NCBI GenBank assembly: GCA_029260055.1
Contig: JAJDDX010000070.1
Span: 1 to 36,346, forward strand
Direction: 5' to 3'
Length of the DNA stretch: 36,346 nt
Source: Phycisphaerae bacterium
GTDB lineage: Bacteria > Planctomycetota > Phycisphaerae > UBA1845
A program made the position numbers and the translations under genes. The notes under the pieces are model-generated. The model was not told where the DNA came from. It did no database searches and was given only the letters and a program-made list of their open reading frames with translations. This document shows positions 23,910 to 32,663 of the stretch, in pieces (within the stretch, counting starts at the first letter, position 1; each line of letters opens with the position of its first letter).

Positions 23910-24821
23910 TCAAAGAGGATCGTATCGATCACGCCAAAGGCGATACTCGTCAATACCTTCGAGCCGGTTTTCGCCTGGAGCATCGGTCTCTTTCAGGCGT
24001 TTCTCCCACGCTTCCAAGTAGGTCTCGGTCTTTCGCTTATCTATGCGATGCAGAAAGCGTGCGAGTTCGTTGACAAGCTGATGGCTGTCGGTCGGCCGGG
24101 TGCTCGACAAGAGGCGTGTCCAGATGTTCCAGAGTTCCGCCCTGGCGTCAGGATCAGCGGATTGCGTTTCCTCCTCGATTTTCGAGACGTAGGCGGCGAG
24201 CCGCACTTCGTTCGTCGGCGACTCGGCGTCCCAGGTCGCGTAGACCGACTGTTCGTAGAAGAAGATGCGAGGGTTCTCGGCGACGGCCTGTTTCAGCAAT
24301 CGAAACGCGCGCTGCGACTTGCCGTTCTTCCATTGCTCGAGCACGCACCAAGCCCTGTATTCAGCAGTGAGGCTCGGATCATCGAACGTCAGAGTCAACA
24401 GGGTCGCGGGCGAGAGTGCCGGAGGCATCTGCCGGAAAGCCTTCGCGTCGGCGTCAAGGGTGTGCCATCGAAAGCCCAGTCGCCGGAAGTAATCCTGCGT
24501 GAGAAGGAAGTAGTCGCCGTCCGCCCGGCACAATGCGAGCGGTTCGCGCGTCAGGTCGATCCGGATGCTGTGGCCATCGTAACTGAGCTCTCCGCGAAGC
24601 CGATAGCTGTCCTTGCCCATGCCCCCGATGACTGGAACATGTACATTCGTATGCCGCGTGATTCGCGGTTCGCCTTTCAGTTTGAAATCGACAGGCACGA
24701 CTCCCTTTGATGGCACGGCGGCTGCCAGCGGTATGACGGGTGGTTCTTCGGGGCAACCCGTGACGAGTGCCGCGAGACATGCGATCGCCAGGGGAGTCTT
24801 GAAAGTCCTAAGCCTGACCAT
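23910..24821 (-). CDS. lipoprotein of unknown function
   Basis: The 303-residue product begins MVRLRTFKTPLAIACLAALV with a lipobox VTGC (Cys23), so it is an exported lipoprotein. After a Pro-rich stretch (CPEEPPVIPLAAAVPS) comes a beta-rich part (LSYDGHSIRIDLTREPLALC) and then a helical part with Trp/Arg-rich segments (WCVLEQWKNGKSQRAFRLLKQA, then EAWEKRLKET). I do not recognise a family and see no catalytic motif. It lies 63 bp downstream of the RHS-core/phospholipase-like gene on the same strand, where a toxin's immunity or accessory gene would usually lie. An immunity role is speculative. The start at 24821 was chosen over an upstream Met because the signal peptide begins there. Confidence 0.72.
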   Translation of the reverse strand: MVRLRTFKTPLAIACLAALVTGCPEEPPVIPLAAAVPSKGVVPVDFKLKGEPRITRHTNVHVPVIGGMGKDSYRLRGELSYDGHSIRIDLTREPLALCRADGDYFLLTQDYFRRLGFRWHTLDADAKAFRQMPPALSPATLLTLTFDDPSLTAEYRAWCVLEQWKNGKSQRAFRLLKQAVAENPRIFFYEQSVYATWDAESPTNEVRLAAYVSKIEEETQSADPDARAELWNIWTRLLSSTRPTDSHQLVNELARFLHRIDKRKTETYLEAWEKRLKETDAPGENRLEGIDEYRLWRDRYDPL

Positions 24822-24884
24822 GCGTGTCGCTCTCTCTTGACGCGCATGGTTGGGTGCGCGAATGTCGGCCATTACTTGCCATCT

Positions 24885-25835
24885 CTATCGATCCGGCCAC
24901 GTGCCGATCTTCAGCGTGGCGGCACGTGCGAAGATGTCTTCTCTGAGCAGTTTTTCGAGTGCCTCACGTCCGCCATTCATATGGACCGCCTGGGCCAAGA
25001 ACTTCCGGCTGGCGTCTAATGCGTCCTCCCACTCCAGCGGACTATTCTTGCGCTTATCCCATTTCTTATGTTCGCCATGATCCTGTTCTGCGTAGTCGAG
25101 GAATTTGACGATCTTCCCGTTCTCCCGCGCCGTGTGAGAAGGGCAAAAGGAATCCTGGATCGTGTGCAGCAACCTCCCGATGTGGTGGCCCTTGTCGTAT
25201 GAGCCCTTGCGCCAGCCATCGTCCACGGTGTCAAGCGTCCGATTTATCATCTTCTCATAAACAGCGTCCGCTCTGTCCCTGTTGTCGCCTTCGTCCTTGC
25301 CACCTTGCGCCATGCCGTGCCACCACATGAGATCGCCACTGTGCGACCGGTATGTTGTCGATTCCTCAAAGTACTCGCGATTGTACTTGATCGCGAGGCT
25401 TATGTAGCCTTCCGGCACATCGGGGTAGATGGATCCGGCAACTACGCCCTTGATGAACTTCTCCCGAGCGGAGGCGTGAGCGTAAGGGATCCGTAGGTTC
25501 TGCAGCGCATGCTTCGTAATACTCTTATGTTCACCGAGTGACCAGAGCCCTCGGGCGTCCAGTCGTGTGATGGGGGCGCTGGTCGCGTAACCATAAAGGT
25601 GGAGACCGTCCCGATACTGTCGGTCACCCGGCGGACGAGTCCCGAGGCGCCGTGCACCTGCGTTCTGTATGAGACCCTGTTGAAGGACAAGCGTCGTTCC
25701 GTTCGGGTCGCGCTGCATGAACCGCCCGAGCTTCGGGTTGTACTCGGCCGCCGCGGAACCGGCGATAGCCGTCGCGAGCATACAGCCGAGTGTGAGAGTC
25801 CTAATCGCATGTCGAGAACGATGCGTTGGTCCCAT
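24885..25835 (-). CDS. secreted RHS-core fragment fused to a zinc phospholipase C-like domain
   Basis: The 316-residue protein has a signal peptide (to AAA near residue 30), then a short RHS-type C-terminal core: YNPKLGRFMQRDPNG (residues 32-46), YRDGLHLYGYATSAP (74-88) and RLDARGL (91-97), the motifs that close the cocoon of RHS repeat proteins. The effector-like region follows: EHKSITKHAL, YPDVPEGY, SHSGDLMWWHGM, GHHIGRLLHTIQDSF, PSHTARENG and YAEQDHGEHKK. The ladder of His and Asp (His103 or His109, Asp139, His165, His173, His217/218, His224, Asp228, His234, Asp252, His253 and His256) resembles the metal site of zinc-dependent phospholipase C and S1/P1-type nucleases. Full-length RHS repeats are absent, so it is either a standalone toxin tip or a derived enzyme. 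A GGGGGG site lies 6 bases before the ATG. Confidence 0.8.
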   Translation of the reverse strand: MGPTHRSRHAIRTLTLGCMLATAIAGSAAAEYNPKLGRFMQRDPNGTTLVLQQGLIQNAGARRLGTRPPGDRQYRDGLHLYGYATSAPITRLDARGLWSLGEHKSITKHALQNLRIPYAHASAREKFIKGVVAGSIYPDVPEGYISLAIKYNREYFEESTTYRSHSGDLMWWHGMAQGGKDEGDNRDRADAVYEKMINRTLDTVDDGWRKGSYDKGHHIGRLLHTIQDSFCPSHTARENGKIVKFLDYAEQDHGEHKKWDKRKNSPLEWEDALDASRKFLAQAVHMNGGREALEKLLREDIFARAATLKIGTWPDR

Positions 25836-26241
25836 CACGTGCCCCCCACTGCTGGTTTGGGCGAGGCCACGCCGGCCTAGGCCCAGGATCAGAGTACTCC
25901 TTGCTCTCACATCGGATGCCCTGGACCGTCAGTGTAGTTGAGATTCGGAGGCGATGAACGAAGCTGGCCGCCCGTCCTGTGCCGCAACGATGGTTCTTAA
26001 CATCGCGCGGATTCCGCGTCAAGACTCAGAAAGGCACTTAACCGGCCCAGGGGCGACGCGTGGAGCGGACGCGGCGTTGGCGGCCTCCTGCCGTTCGCGG
26101 GGTGCCGGCGGTGCGCCTGTAGCTCGCCGCGCGAACGAAACGACGCACGGACAAGCGATTGCCTGTCCGTGCGCCGATCGAGTTCCTACGTGCGTATTCC
26201 GTAACACCGGGACCTCTGGCGCCCCGTGGTCGTTGAGAACG
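25836..26241. other. intergenic region between two minus-strand genes
   Basis: This 406-bp gap holds a perfect 10-bp-stem hairpin at 26144-26173 and should hold the promoter of the RHS-phospholipase gene, though no strong -10/-35 pair was seen. No coding signal was found. Confidence 0.6.
26144..26173. repeat. perfect inverted repeat after the DUF362 gene
   Basis: CGCACGGACA and TGTCCGTGCG flank a 10-base loop (AGCGATTGCC). It stands about 70 bases after the DUF362 stop on the minus strand. There is no T tract, and its sequence is a distant relative of family A. It could act in 3' end stability. Confidence 0.5.
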
Positions 26242-28722
26242 CTATGGACAAGTCTGCCCCGGGCAATCGCACGGTGCCGCGTACGGGTAGACTGCACCCT
26301 GGAAGCCGGCGACGGCTGCGTTGATGTCCGAGAAGCTGATGTCACTGAAATCAGGCACCTCGGGCGTCTCCGTGCCGCCTTGCAGATCGAGCCACACCTT
26401 CGGCTCGGACTGCGTGCTCTGGAATCCCTGCACGACGGCTGAGATGTCCTTGAAGTTTCGGTTCGTGTCGGGTGGCGTGCCGACCGTGCCGCCGACCACG
26501 TCGCCGTACGACGCTACCGTGCCGAGCACCAGTGCCTGGGAGTAGCTGGCTTCGTCGGCTTCGTCGGAGCCGCTGACGATAGCCTGAATCTCGTAGGTCA
26601 TGCCCGGCGAAATCTCGCAGTCACCCAGGTGTACGGTACCGACGGTAGTCCAGTCCATGTAGTGGGCCGTGTCCGAAAGATGTGATAGCCACTGCGGGCT
26701 CGTCTCGGGGCCGGCGATGTCCATCTGCTGCGGCGGACCGACCCAGCCGAGGGTCTCGCCCGTGCTGAGCTGGACGCGCCGAGCCGTATCGTCGCCCGCG
26801 CTGTTGGGGTTCGCGTCGATCGACAAGTACTTGTTCCGCTTCACGTAACAGGTCGGCGGTCCACCGCCGTCGAACGGCGCCGGAATGCAGGCCATCTCCG
26901 AGTCGGCACTCAGCCCGACCACGCAATCTTCGTCCGTCACGCACGGTCTGACCGTGCCGGCGATGTCGATGGCGCTATCCGCCATCGGCCGCGGGATGAT
27001 GACGCCCGAACACTGAGGTAGCGGCGGTACGGTGCCCGGACCGGTCCAGACGACCTGGAAGGCATCCCAATCGCCGCAATCCACGTCGCCGTCGCCGTCG
27101 AAGTCACCGGGCTCGCAACCGGCGGGGTGCGGGTTGAAGGGGCCGGAGTAGCAGGAGGCAAACGCCGTGTAGTCGTCGATGTCGACATCGCTATCGGTGT
27201 CGAAGTCGCCGAGACCGTCCCACTCGAGCAGATCGATCTGCCCGAGATCGTTCGTCGCGAAGTACCCGGCCGCAAGGATGTAGTTCATCGACCGGTCCAA
27301 GTAGGTCCTGAACGAACTGGTGGGGATGTCCGGGTCGGCGCTGGGGTAAGGCCAAGGTGGCGAGTAGCCGCGCTCGATGAACGCGGGAATCAGGATGTAC
27401 TTTACGGCCCAGAGGTCGATGGCCACCGGGTCGGTGCTTGCCAGAAGCATGTCACGTCGGGTGGCTCCGCCGTACGTGGTCCATGGGCCGTCGTAGGGAT
27501 TGGCGTTGATCCAGACGGCATCCAGGATGTTCAAGTCGGCGGGCTGAATCTCGCCGAGCTGCGCGCCGAGTATTCCGTAGCCGATGGCGCTGTGCGAGTT
27601 CGTATTGAGTTCACCCGAGACGACACCCATGTAGTGCTTGACGCACGCCGTCGCTCCGTACGTCGCATGGTGCGACTTGAGGGTGGGCATGTTGACAAAC
27701 TTGAGGTGGTCGCGGTCGTACGTGCTCGTGCCGACGTCCCAGATACCGTACTTCAGGCTGATGTAGGTGCCGAAGTCCGTCCGGAACTTCGGATACGAGA
27801 CGCGCCCGTGAAGGGCTCCATCGTATCCGTACACGATGTATCCATCGGTCATGTTGCCGGCTGAGTACTCGGTGACCGACGTATAGCGTCTCACGGTCCA
27901 GTCGTAATGCGAGACGTTGTAGCCCAGCGCCGCCATGTCGACGACCACGTCGTGCGGCGATTGTCCACGAGCCTCCGCGTTGTTGGAGGTGCGGTTGAAT
28001 CCGTTGATCGAGTTGAACTGCGAGTTCTCGCAGACGACGACCTCGCCGGTGAACCCGTCGGGGTGGTTGACGATGCGCCAGATCACGCCGCGAAGCACGT
28101 CGGTATTGGTGCCGCCGCGTTCGGGCCACTGGTAGTTGATCTTCACGACGATCGTGTCGTCGGCGGCGAGGATGCCGGTCGGGCCGGAGGTAAGCGATTC
28201 CGTCGCGGATTGATAGAACTTTGTGCCTTCACGGCCCATCAGCGTGATCAGGTTGTCGACGCCGACGAAGCGGTCGTCAATCGGGGCTACCGGGCAGTCG
28301 GTGACGCGGAACACGGTCGAGCGCATCCCGAGGGGCGGATTCATCACCGGGCCGGTGTACCCGTCGGCCTGAGCGAAGTAACCCCACATCCCGGCTGTCA
28401 GCGCCATGCCGAACGCGGCGATGGCAATGCCACCTGGGCGACGCAGACCGGCGGCGATCCCTCGACGCGCGGCTACGATCGCGCCGATGACAGGTGCGCC
28501 GAATGCGAGCGTGGCAGCCGAGATCGCTGCTTGCTGGCAAGGGTAGGCGAAGCGGCTGGGCTTCGTTCCGCTGCGCAGCAGGAGCCACAGCAGGGCGAAG
28601 AACCCTGCCACAAACGAGTTGGCCCAGAACCATCGATAGAGGAAGCCGTGACGTGGCTTGTCTTGTTTCGGTTCGTGCGTCTGCCGGTGCGCCCGAGCGC
28701 GTGGGCACGTGTGATCGTGCAT
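26242..28722 (-). CDS. membrane-anchored DUF362-domain protein with dockerin/EF-hand-like repeats
   Basis: The 826-residue product begins with a His-rich cytosolic tail and three hydrophobic segments at about residues 33-50, 66-85 and 98-117. A DUF362-type domain follows (about 165-510; DDTIVVKINYQWPERGGTNTD, PTLKSHHATYGATACVKHYMG, STDPVAIDLWAVKYIL). Two calcium-loop repeats (GDFDTDSDVDIDDYTAF and GDFDGDGDVDCGDWDAF, about 520-580) resemble dockerin or planctomycete-type EF-hand pairs. The C-terminal third is rich in disulfide-like Cys (CVTDEDCVVGL, CDCPGQTC) and has a short duplicated element (FKDISAVVQGFQ, FSDINAAVAGFQ). The main part should be outside the cytoplasmic membrane. DUF362 proteins are poorly characterised, and some carry iron-sulfur parts, but no such cluster was seen here. 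The start follows GGAGG by 8 bases. Confidence 0.85.
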   Translation of the reverse strand: MHDHTCPRARAHRQTHEPKQDKPRHGFLYRWFWANSFVAGFFALLWLLLRSGTKPSRFAYPCQQAAISAATLAFGAPVIGAIVAARRGIAAGLRRPGGIAIAAFGMALTAGMWGYFAQADGYTGPVMNPPLGMRSTVFRVTDCPVAPIDDRFVGVDNLITLMGREGTKFYQSATESLTSGPTGILAADDTIVVKINYQWPERGGTNTDVLRGVIWRIVNHPDGFTGEVVVCENSQFNSINGFNRTSNNAEARGQSPHDVVVDMAALGYNVSHYDWTVRRYTSVTEYSAGNMTDGYIVYGYDGALHGRVSYPKFRTDFGTYISLKYGIWDVGTSTYDRDHLKFVNMPTLKSHHATYGATACVKHYMGVVSGELNTNSHSAIGYGILGAQLGEIQPADLNILDAVWINANPYDGPWTTYGGATRRDMLLASTDPVAIDLWAVKYILIPAFIERGYSPPWPYPSADPDIPTSSFRTYLDRSMNYILAAGYFATNDLGQIDLLEWDGLGDFDTDSDVDIDDYTAFASCYSGPFNPHPAGCEPGDFDGDGDVDCGDWDAFQVVWTGPGTVPPLPQCSGVIIPRPMADSAIDIAGTVRPCVTDEDCVVGLSADSEMACIPAPFDGGGPPTCYVKRNKYLSIDANPNSAGDDTARRVQLSTGETLGWVGPPQQMDIAGPETSPQWLSHLSDTAHYMDWTTVGTVHLGDCEISPGMTYEIQAIVSGSDEADEASYSQALVLGTVASYGDVVGGTVGTPPDTNRNFKDISAVVQGFQSTQSEPKVWLDLQGGTETPEVPDFSDISFSDINAAVAGFQGAVYPYAAPCDCPGQTCP

Positions 28723-28812
28723 CGTGTTCGCCTCCGTGTGGGTGTGCTTCAGTTGTCGATTTCGGGGTAGGTGTTTCTGGAACAACCCGGCCGGCCGCAA
28801 CCCCAATTCATA

Positions 28813-28841
28813 ATCTTAATCAAGACCATGACCTATGGCAA
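28813..28841 (-). promoter_or_regulatory. promoter upstream of the DUF362 gene
   Basis: On the minus strand TTGCCA (28836-28841) and TAAGAT (28813-28818) are 17 bp apart, about 90 bases before the start codon. The surrounding 28800-28860 is AT-rich compared with its neighbours. Confidence 0.4.
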
Positions 28842-28986
28842 CCTTATAAACCCGGCGTGCATCCGATAATGATTGATCCTCGTGGGGGCAGTGGCCAATC
28901 CGAGTGGTTCGCAGCGGCCATCGACGGGCGAGATCGGTAGGCCGGCAGTGACGGGAAGCGTTCCCGAGGGTGATCCAGCCGGCGCG

Positions 28987-30702
28987 TTACGCTTCCTCGG
29001 ATTTCGAGCAGCAATCCGCCAGGGCGAGGCGGAATCGGTCATGCCGCCGCATGGCGGTCACGTAACCGCGTTCCTGTGGCTTTCCTTTTGCCTGCATGAG
29101 TGAAACGAGCGCGCGTTTCTGCGCGCTCGACCAGCCGTCCAACCCTGCAATTAGGCCTGCGACCGGCGCGAGGCGTTCGAAGGCGAGCCGCTCATGCTTT
29201 GGCCATTGGCGGCGGTCTCCCGTGTCGAGTTGCTTGGCCACATCGGCCACGACCCGTGCGACTGCTCGCCGACGGCTTTGCCCCGCTACATCCGCGATCA
29301 GGTCGGTGACCCTGCTTGCACAGGTTCCGAGCCAGCCCTCGTCGAAGTCGTGGTCGGATGTGTGGCCCGTGAGCCGCAATTCGAAATCGCAGCGTGCCAG
29401 TTGCCGCAGGAGCTTCGGTTCGCTGCGGTGTTTTCGATTTCGCGTGATCTTCACGAACTCGCGATCGGCTGCGGCGCGCGTTGACGCGTCGGTGGGGCGG
29501 AAGCCGAGCTTGTAGTAGAACCACAGCGCGCCGCTGCCGATGGCCTCGCTGTTGCCCTCTCCGAACTGATAGGGGCTGGCTATGAACCGCGTCGACCCGA
29601 ACAACGTGTGGAAGCAGCGTAGCGTTTGCGTGAAGAGGAATGCCGCCTCGGACCCGCGGAACTCATCGAAGATGTTGATGCCCGTGTTGGCCTGGTGAAA
29701 GAGCGGGCTTACGCCTCCGTAGCCCACCGGCACGCCGTTGGACGTCAGCAGGTAGCCGTAGTTGCCTTCGAGGCCGAGCCGGTGCGCGGGCTTGACGCCC
29801 ATGACGACCAGTTCCGCGCCACGACCGAGCGGGGCGAGGTAGACCTCCTCTTCGTTGGCGTAGCCGAAGGCGTGGACCTCGCGATGGCGCACAGCCAGCG
29901 CCGCGATCGCCACGTCGATGGCCCGCCGGGCGCCCGGTCGGCTGAGTCGCCTGATCCCGGCAAGCGGCTTGGCTACATCGGCGATCGGCCTTACCGAAGG
30001 CCGACGCATGCCGCCGCTTCGATACGCGACCTTGCCGATGGGCGGCGGGCTTGCGGTCCTGGACGGGCGCGTCGGATCGAGATGCCATTTCAACGGAACC
30101 TCAGCCGCGTCGTAGAGGTTGGCTCGCAAGGAGCGCGTGGCCGGGCTTTCGCCGAACTGTCGCAGGACCCACGACAGGTCGGTCATCGTCAGGCCACCCT
30201 TGGCTTGCCGGACCCACGCCTGTGTCGTGATGTCGCCTTCCTCGAAAGTCGACTCCTCGGCCGGGCTGATGAAGTGGACCAGCACCTCATCGAGCTTCTC
30301 TGCTTCCTCGAAGTCGTCCCAATTGATGTCGACGTTGGCATCGCGGTCGGCGACGAGCCGTTCAGCCAATTCGTACGAGAACTCGTGGTGTATCGTGGTC
30401 CCGGCGATACCCGAGTCGTCGAGCGTCTCTCGCTGCTTCGCGGGCAGTCGTTCGATGCGCTGGTGAAACGACGCCCGCAGTTCGCCCGCGGCGTGATGGA
30501 CGTGGCGGTTGTCCGGAAAGGCGCGGAGGAAACAGCAGACATCGTGCAGCCGCTCGAGCACGTGCGCGGCGCCGATCTCTTTGTCGCGCAGCCGCGCGAG
30601 GATGGCCAGCTTCTCGGCTTCCAGGTCCCGCCCGTACCGGTTGCGGATGAGCGCAAGTCGCGCGAGAAGCTCCCGTGTGGACGTAGTCCGCTCATCTGCC
30701 AT
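28987..30702 (-). CDS. long cytosolic protein with a GNAT-like core, unknown function
   Basis: The 571-residue protein has no signal or membrane segment. The N-terminal ~180 residues are helical (TRELLARLALIRNRYGRDLE, VLERLHDVCCFLRAFP). A middle part (about 275-430) looks like a GNAT acyltransferase core: AIDVAIAALAVRHREVHAF, NGVPVGYGGVSPLF, INIFDEFRGSEAAFLF, then QFGEGNSEAIGSGALWFYYKLGFRP, which resembles the final strand-helix of acyl-CoA-dependent transferases. The C-terminal region is basic and helical. The usual GNAT pyrophosphate loop (Q/R-x-x-G-x-G/A) is not obvious, so catalysis is uncertain. A TAGGAG site lies 7 bases before the ATG. It appears monocistronic. I do not recognise the full-length family. 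Confidence 0.78.
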   Translation of the reverse strand: MADERTTSTRELLARLALIRNRYGRDLEAEKLAILARLRDKEIGAAHVLERLHDVCCFLRAFPDNRHVHHAAGELRASFHQRIERLPAKQRETLDDSGIAGTTIHHEFSYELAERLVADRDANVDINWDDFEEAEKLDEVLVHFISPAEESTFEEGDITTQAWVRQAKGGLTMTDLSWVLRQFGESPATRSLRANLYDAAEVPLKWHLDPTRPSRTASPPPIGKVAYRSGGMRRPSVRPIADVAKPLAGIRRLSRPGARRAIDVAIAALAVRHREVHAFGYANEEEVYLAPLGRGAELVVMGVKPAHRLGLEGNYGYLLTSNGVPVGYGGVSPLFHQANTGINIFDEFRGSEAAFLFTQTLRCFHTLFGSTRFIASPYQFGEGNSEAIGSGALWFYYKLGFRPTDASTRAAADREFVKITRNRKHRSEPKLLRQLARCDFELRLTGHTSDHDFDEGWLGTCASRVTDLIADVAGQSRRRAVARVVADVAKQLDTGDRRQWPKHERLAFERLAPVAGLIAGLDGWSSAQKRALVSLMQAKGKPQERGYVTAMRRHDRFRLALADCCSKSEEA

Positions 30703-30858
30703 GTCGTGCTCCTACCACCGAGGAATGGCGCACCGCAGGCGGCTTGGTGGGTTGTTCCTCTGGTCGCGACGGCCGGCCCGTGGGCCGTCTCCTGCGCAAA
30801 GGATAACACGAGATGCGTGCGATCCGCCAGAGGTGGATGACACGCCGATCTGCGCGGA

Positions 30859-32274
30859 TCACTTTCGTTTGAAGTACCGCGGATCGCTCAGGATCATGTC
30901 GAGTTGCGATGTTCGGTCGAGCAGGTCGTCGATTCTGGTCGTCGTATCTTCCGTGATCGCGGTTAGCACTTCGTTGACCTCGGCGAGCATGTCACACAGG
31001 TCTTCCACGCGGACCGGCGATTCCTTCTCGCTCGCCAGGCGACTTCTCGTTTCCTCGATCCGGTCGAGCGGCATCTTGTCGATGTCGCCGCGCAGTTCGC
31101 CGAGTTGATCCATGACGGGGTCCAGAGCCTGGTCGATGGCACCCAGGGCCTTGGTCGTCAGCGCCGCCATGCCGGAGTAATAGGAGTCGTCCACCGCCTT
31201 GTCCTGAGTGTCGCGAAGCTGCCCGAGCATGCGGTCGAACTGGTTGGCGAGCATGCCGATTTCGTCGATCCGGTCCATGTCGACGCGAGCCTCGAGATCA
31301 CCCTGTCGTGCGACGGTGTTCGTGTGCTTCGTCAACTCGAGGATCGGAGCCACGATCATCCGTTGGAGCGAAAAGAGCAGCGAGCCGGCCAGGAGGACCA
31401 ACACGCCGATCGTGATCCAGCGGTCATAGGTCATCACGAGACGACCCTGGGCCGTGATGTCGCGAGGCAGGTCCGCGCGGAGCAACAAAGCGCGAGCGCC
31501 CTGGATGTCGTTCATGGCCGCGTAGGCTTGAAGCGTGGTGCCGTCGTGATTCGGCTCGTATGCCACGGGGGCCGCTGAGGTGAGGCGCGCTAGGACTCGA
31601 CTGGCTTCGGACGGCGCATCCCCGTCGCGAATAGGCCACGCGTGCAACTGTACGCGCGTTTGATCCGACAGCATCTCGGTGAACGGCTCGTCCAGGAACC
31701 GACCCATGATGACCGTGCCGCGTGACGGGCCGACGCCCTCGCTGGTCAGCACGGGGCGCGATGCGACCAACAGCGGCGCATGTTCGGTTCGATACAAACC
31801 TCTCGTGAAGGGCTGGTCCGCCGCGGCTGCACCACCCGACTGCGCTAGCAATGGATGGCCCGCCGGTAGCGACGAGCCTTCGAATTCGTCGATCGTCCGG
31901 GGCACGCCGGCTGTTTGGTTTTTGAACCGTCCCCAGACTTTGTGCCCGTCCGTGTCCAGAATCATGACCATGTCGAGGTCCAGTTGCGTCAGCATCGAGT
32001 CCGTCAGGTTGCCTGCGACGAAGGCCTCATTGCGATCGTCAAGGAAGCGGTACATGTCATCCCATGACGCCCAATCGACGCAGAGGTCACGGTCCAGGTG
32101 ATGCACCTCGCGACGGATCGCCTCGACGCAGCGTTGCAGGTCCTTCCCGGCCTCCTCCTGTTCGAGTGAGGCGAAGCTGGGGCGGACGATCCAATGCTCG
32201 ATGGCTGCATCAGCCACCGCGTACACGGCGACGCAAGCCAGCACAAGGATCAGTACTTTGGATTTCAACGACAT
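30859..32274 (-). CDS. CHASE4-HAMP membrane sensor with a degenerate histidine-kinase-like output
   Basis: The 471-residue product has a membrane segment at about residues 7-27, a CHASE4-type extracellular sensor (about 30-285; CVDWASWDDMYRFLDDRNEAFV, NLTDSMLTQLDLDMVMILD, GHKVWGRF), a second membrane segment (WITIGVLVLLAGSLLFSL) and a HAMP linker (ILELTKHTNTVARQGDLEARV, DEIGMLANQFDRML). The C-terminus should be an output domain, but the segment GMAALTTKALGAIDQALDPV only echoes the [20 protein letters not shown]-type phospho-acceptor helix of some kinases and lacks the His. No ATP-binding domain follows, only helices (RIDDLLDRTSQLDMIL). It may act through a partner or be a dead sensor. The start at 32274 is backed by a GAGGGG site and the first membrane segment. 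Confidence 0.83.
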   Translation of the reverse strand: MSLKSKVLILVLACVAVYAVADAAIEHWIVRPSFASLEQEEAGKDLQRCVEAIRREVHHLDRDLCVDWASWDDMYRFLDDRNEAFVAGNLTDSMLTQLDLDMVMILDTDGHKVWGRFKNQTAGVPRTIDEFEGSSLPAGHPLLAQSGGAAAADQPFTRGLYRTEHAPLLVASRPVLTSEGVGPSRGTVIMGRFLDEPFTEMLSDQTRVQLHAWPIRDGDAPSEASRVLARLTSAAPVAYEPNHDGTTLQAYAAMNDIQGARALLLRADLPRDITAQGRLVMTYDRWITIGVLVLLAGSLLFSLQRMIVAPILELTKHTNTVARQGDLEARVDMDRIDEIGMLANQFDRMLGQLRDTQDKAVDDSYYSGMAALTTKALGAIDQALDPVMDQLGELRGDIDKMPLDRIEETRSRLASEKESPVRVEDLCDMLAEVNEVLTAITEDTTTRIDDLLDRTSQLDMILSDPRYFKRK

Positions 32275-32663
32275 CACATGCCCCTCGTGAGTGTCCGCAG
32301 CTTCTCGGTGTGGTCGCTTATCGGTCGCCGGCGACTGCGTCGCGTGGGCTTTGCTCGCGCCCGCCAGTCGCCACACCAGTCAATCGGCTCGCGAGGGGCG
32401 TGACATCGGTTGTTGTGCGGCTCTTCGGCTACCTGTCCGATAAGGGAAGCCGGGTCGGTCGATGCGGCGCTTGGTGTTTACCCGAAGATCCAGCCGAATG
32501 CCCGGCGACTTTCATCCTCTTGGGTATTGAAAGGTCAATGGAACTCGACACGATGTACCACTGCTGGACGGCGCGCGGGTCGGAACTGCTTCAAGACGAG
32601 GCTTGCACCTTGCGCCGCGGTTTGCCGAAGTCAACCGGCCGCCCCAGTCTAGGAGTCGACGAC
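32275..32663. other. divergent intergenic region
   Basis: This 389-bp gap lies between the CHASE4 sensor (minus) and the hydrolase lipoprotein (plus). The plus-strand frame is open throughout and could add residues (MELDTMYHCWTARG...) before 32664, but the lipoprotein signal starts at 32664. No strong promoter or repeat was identified. Confidence 0.55.

Noticed and set aside
23469-24710. Plus-strand frame of 413 residues across the repeat region and the unknown lipoprotein
   Set aside because: Its first part translates the 27-bp tandem repeats and its second part is antisense to a signal-bearing lipoprotein. There is no protein-like composition.
30769-30788. GACGGCC/GGCCGTC inverted repeat between the CHASE4 and GNAT-like genes
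   Set aside because: It is a 7-bp stem in very GC-rich DNA with no T tract and no second copy. It may be chance.
29626-30840. Plus-strand frame of 404 residues opposite the GNAT-like gene
   Set aside because: The minus strand has a good ribosome site and a protein-like sequence. The plus frame is a shadow.
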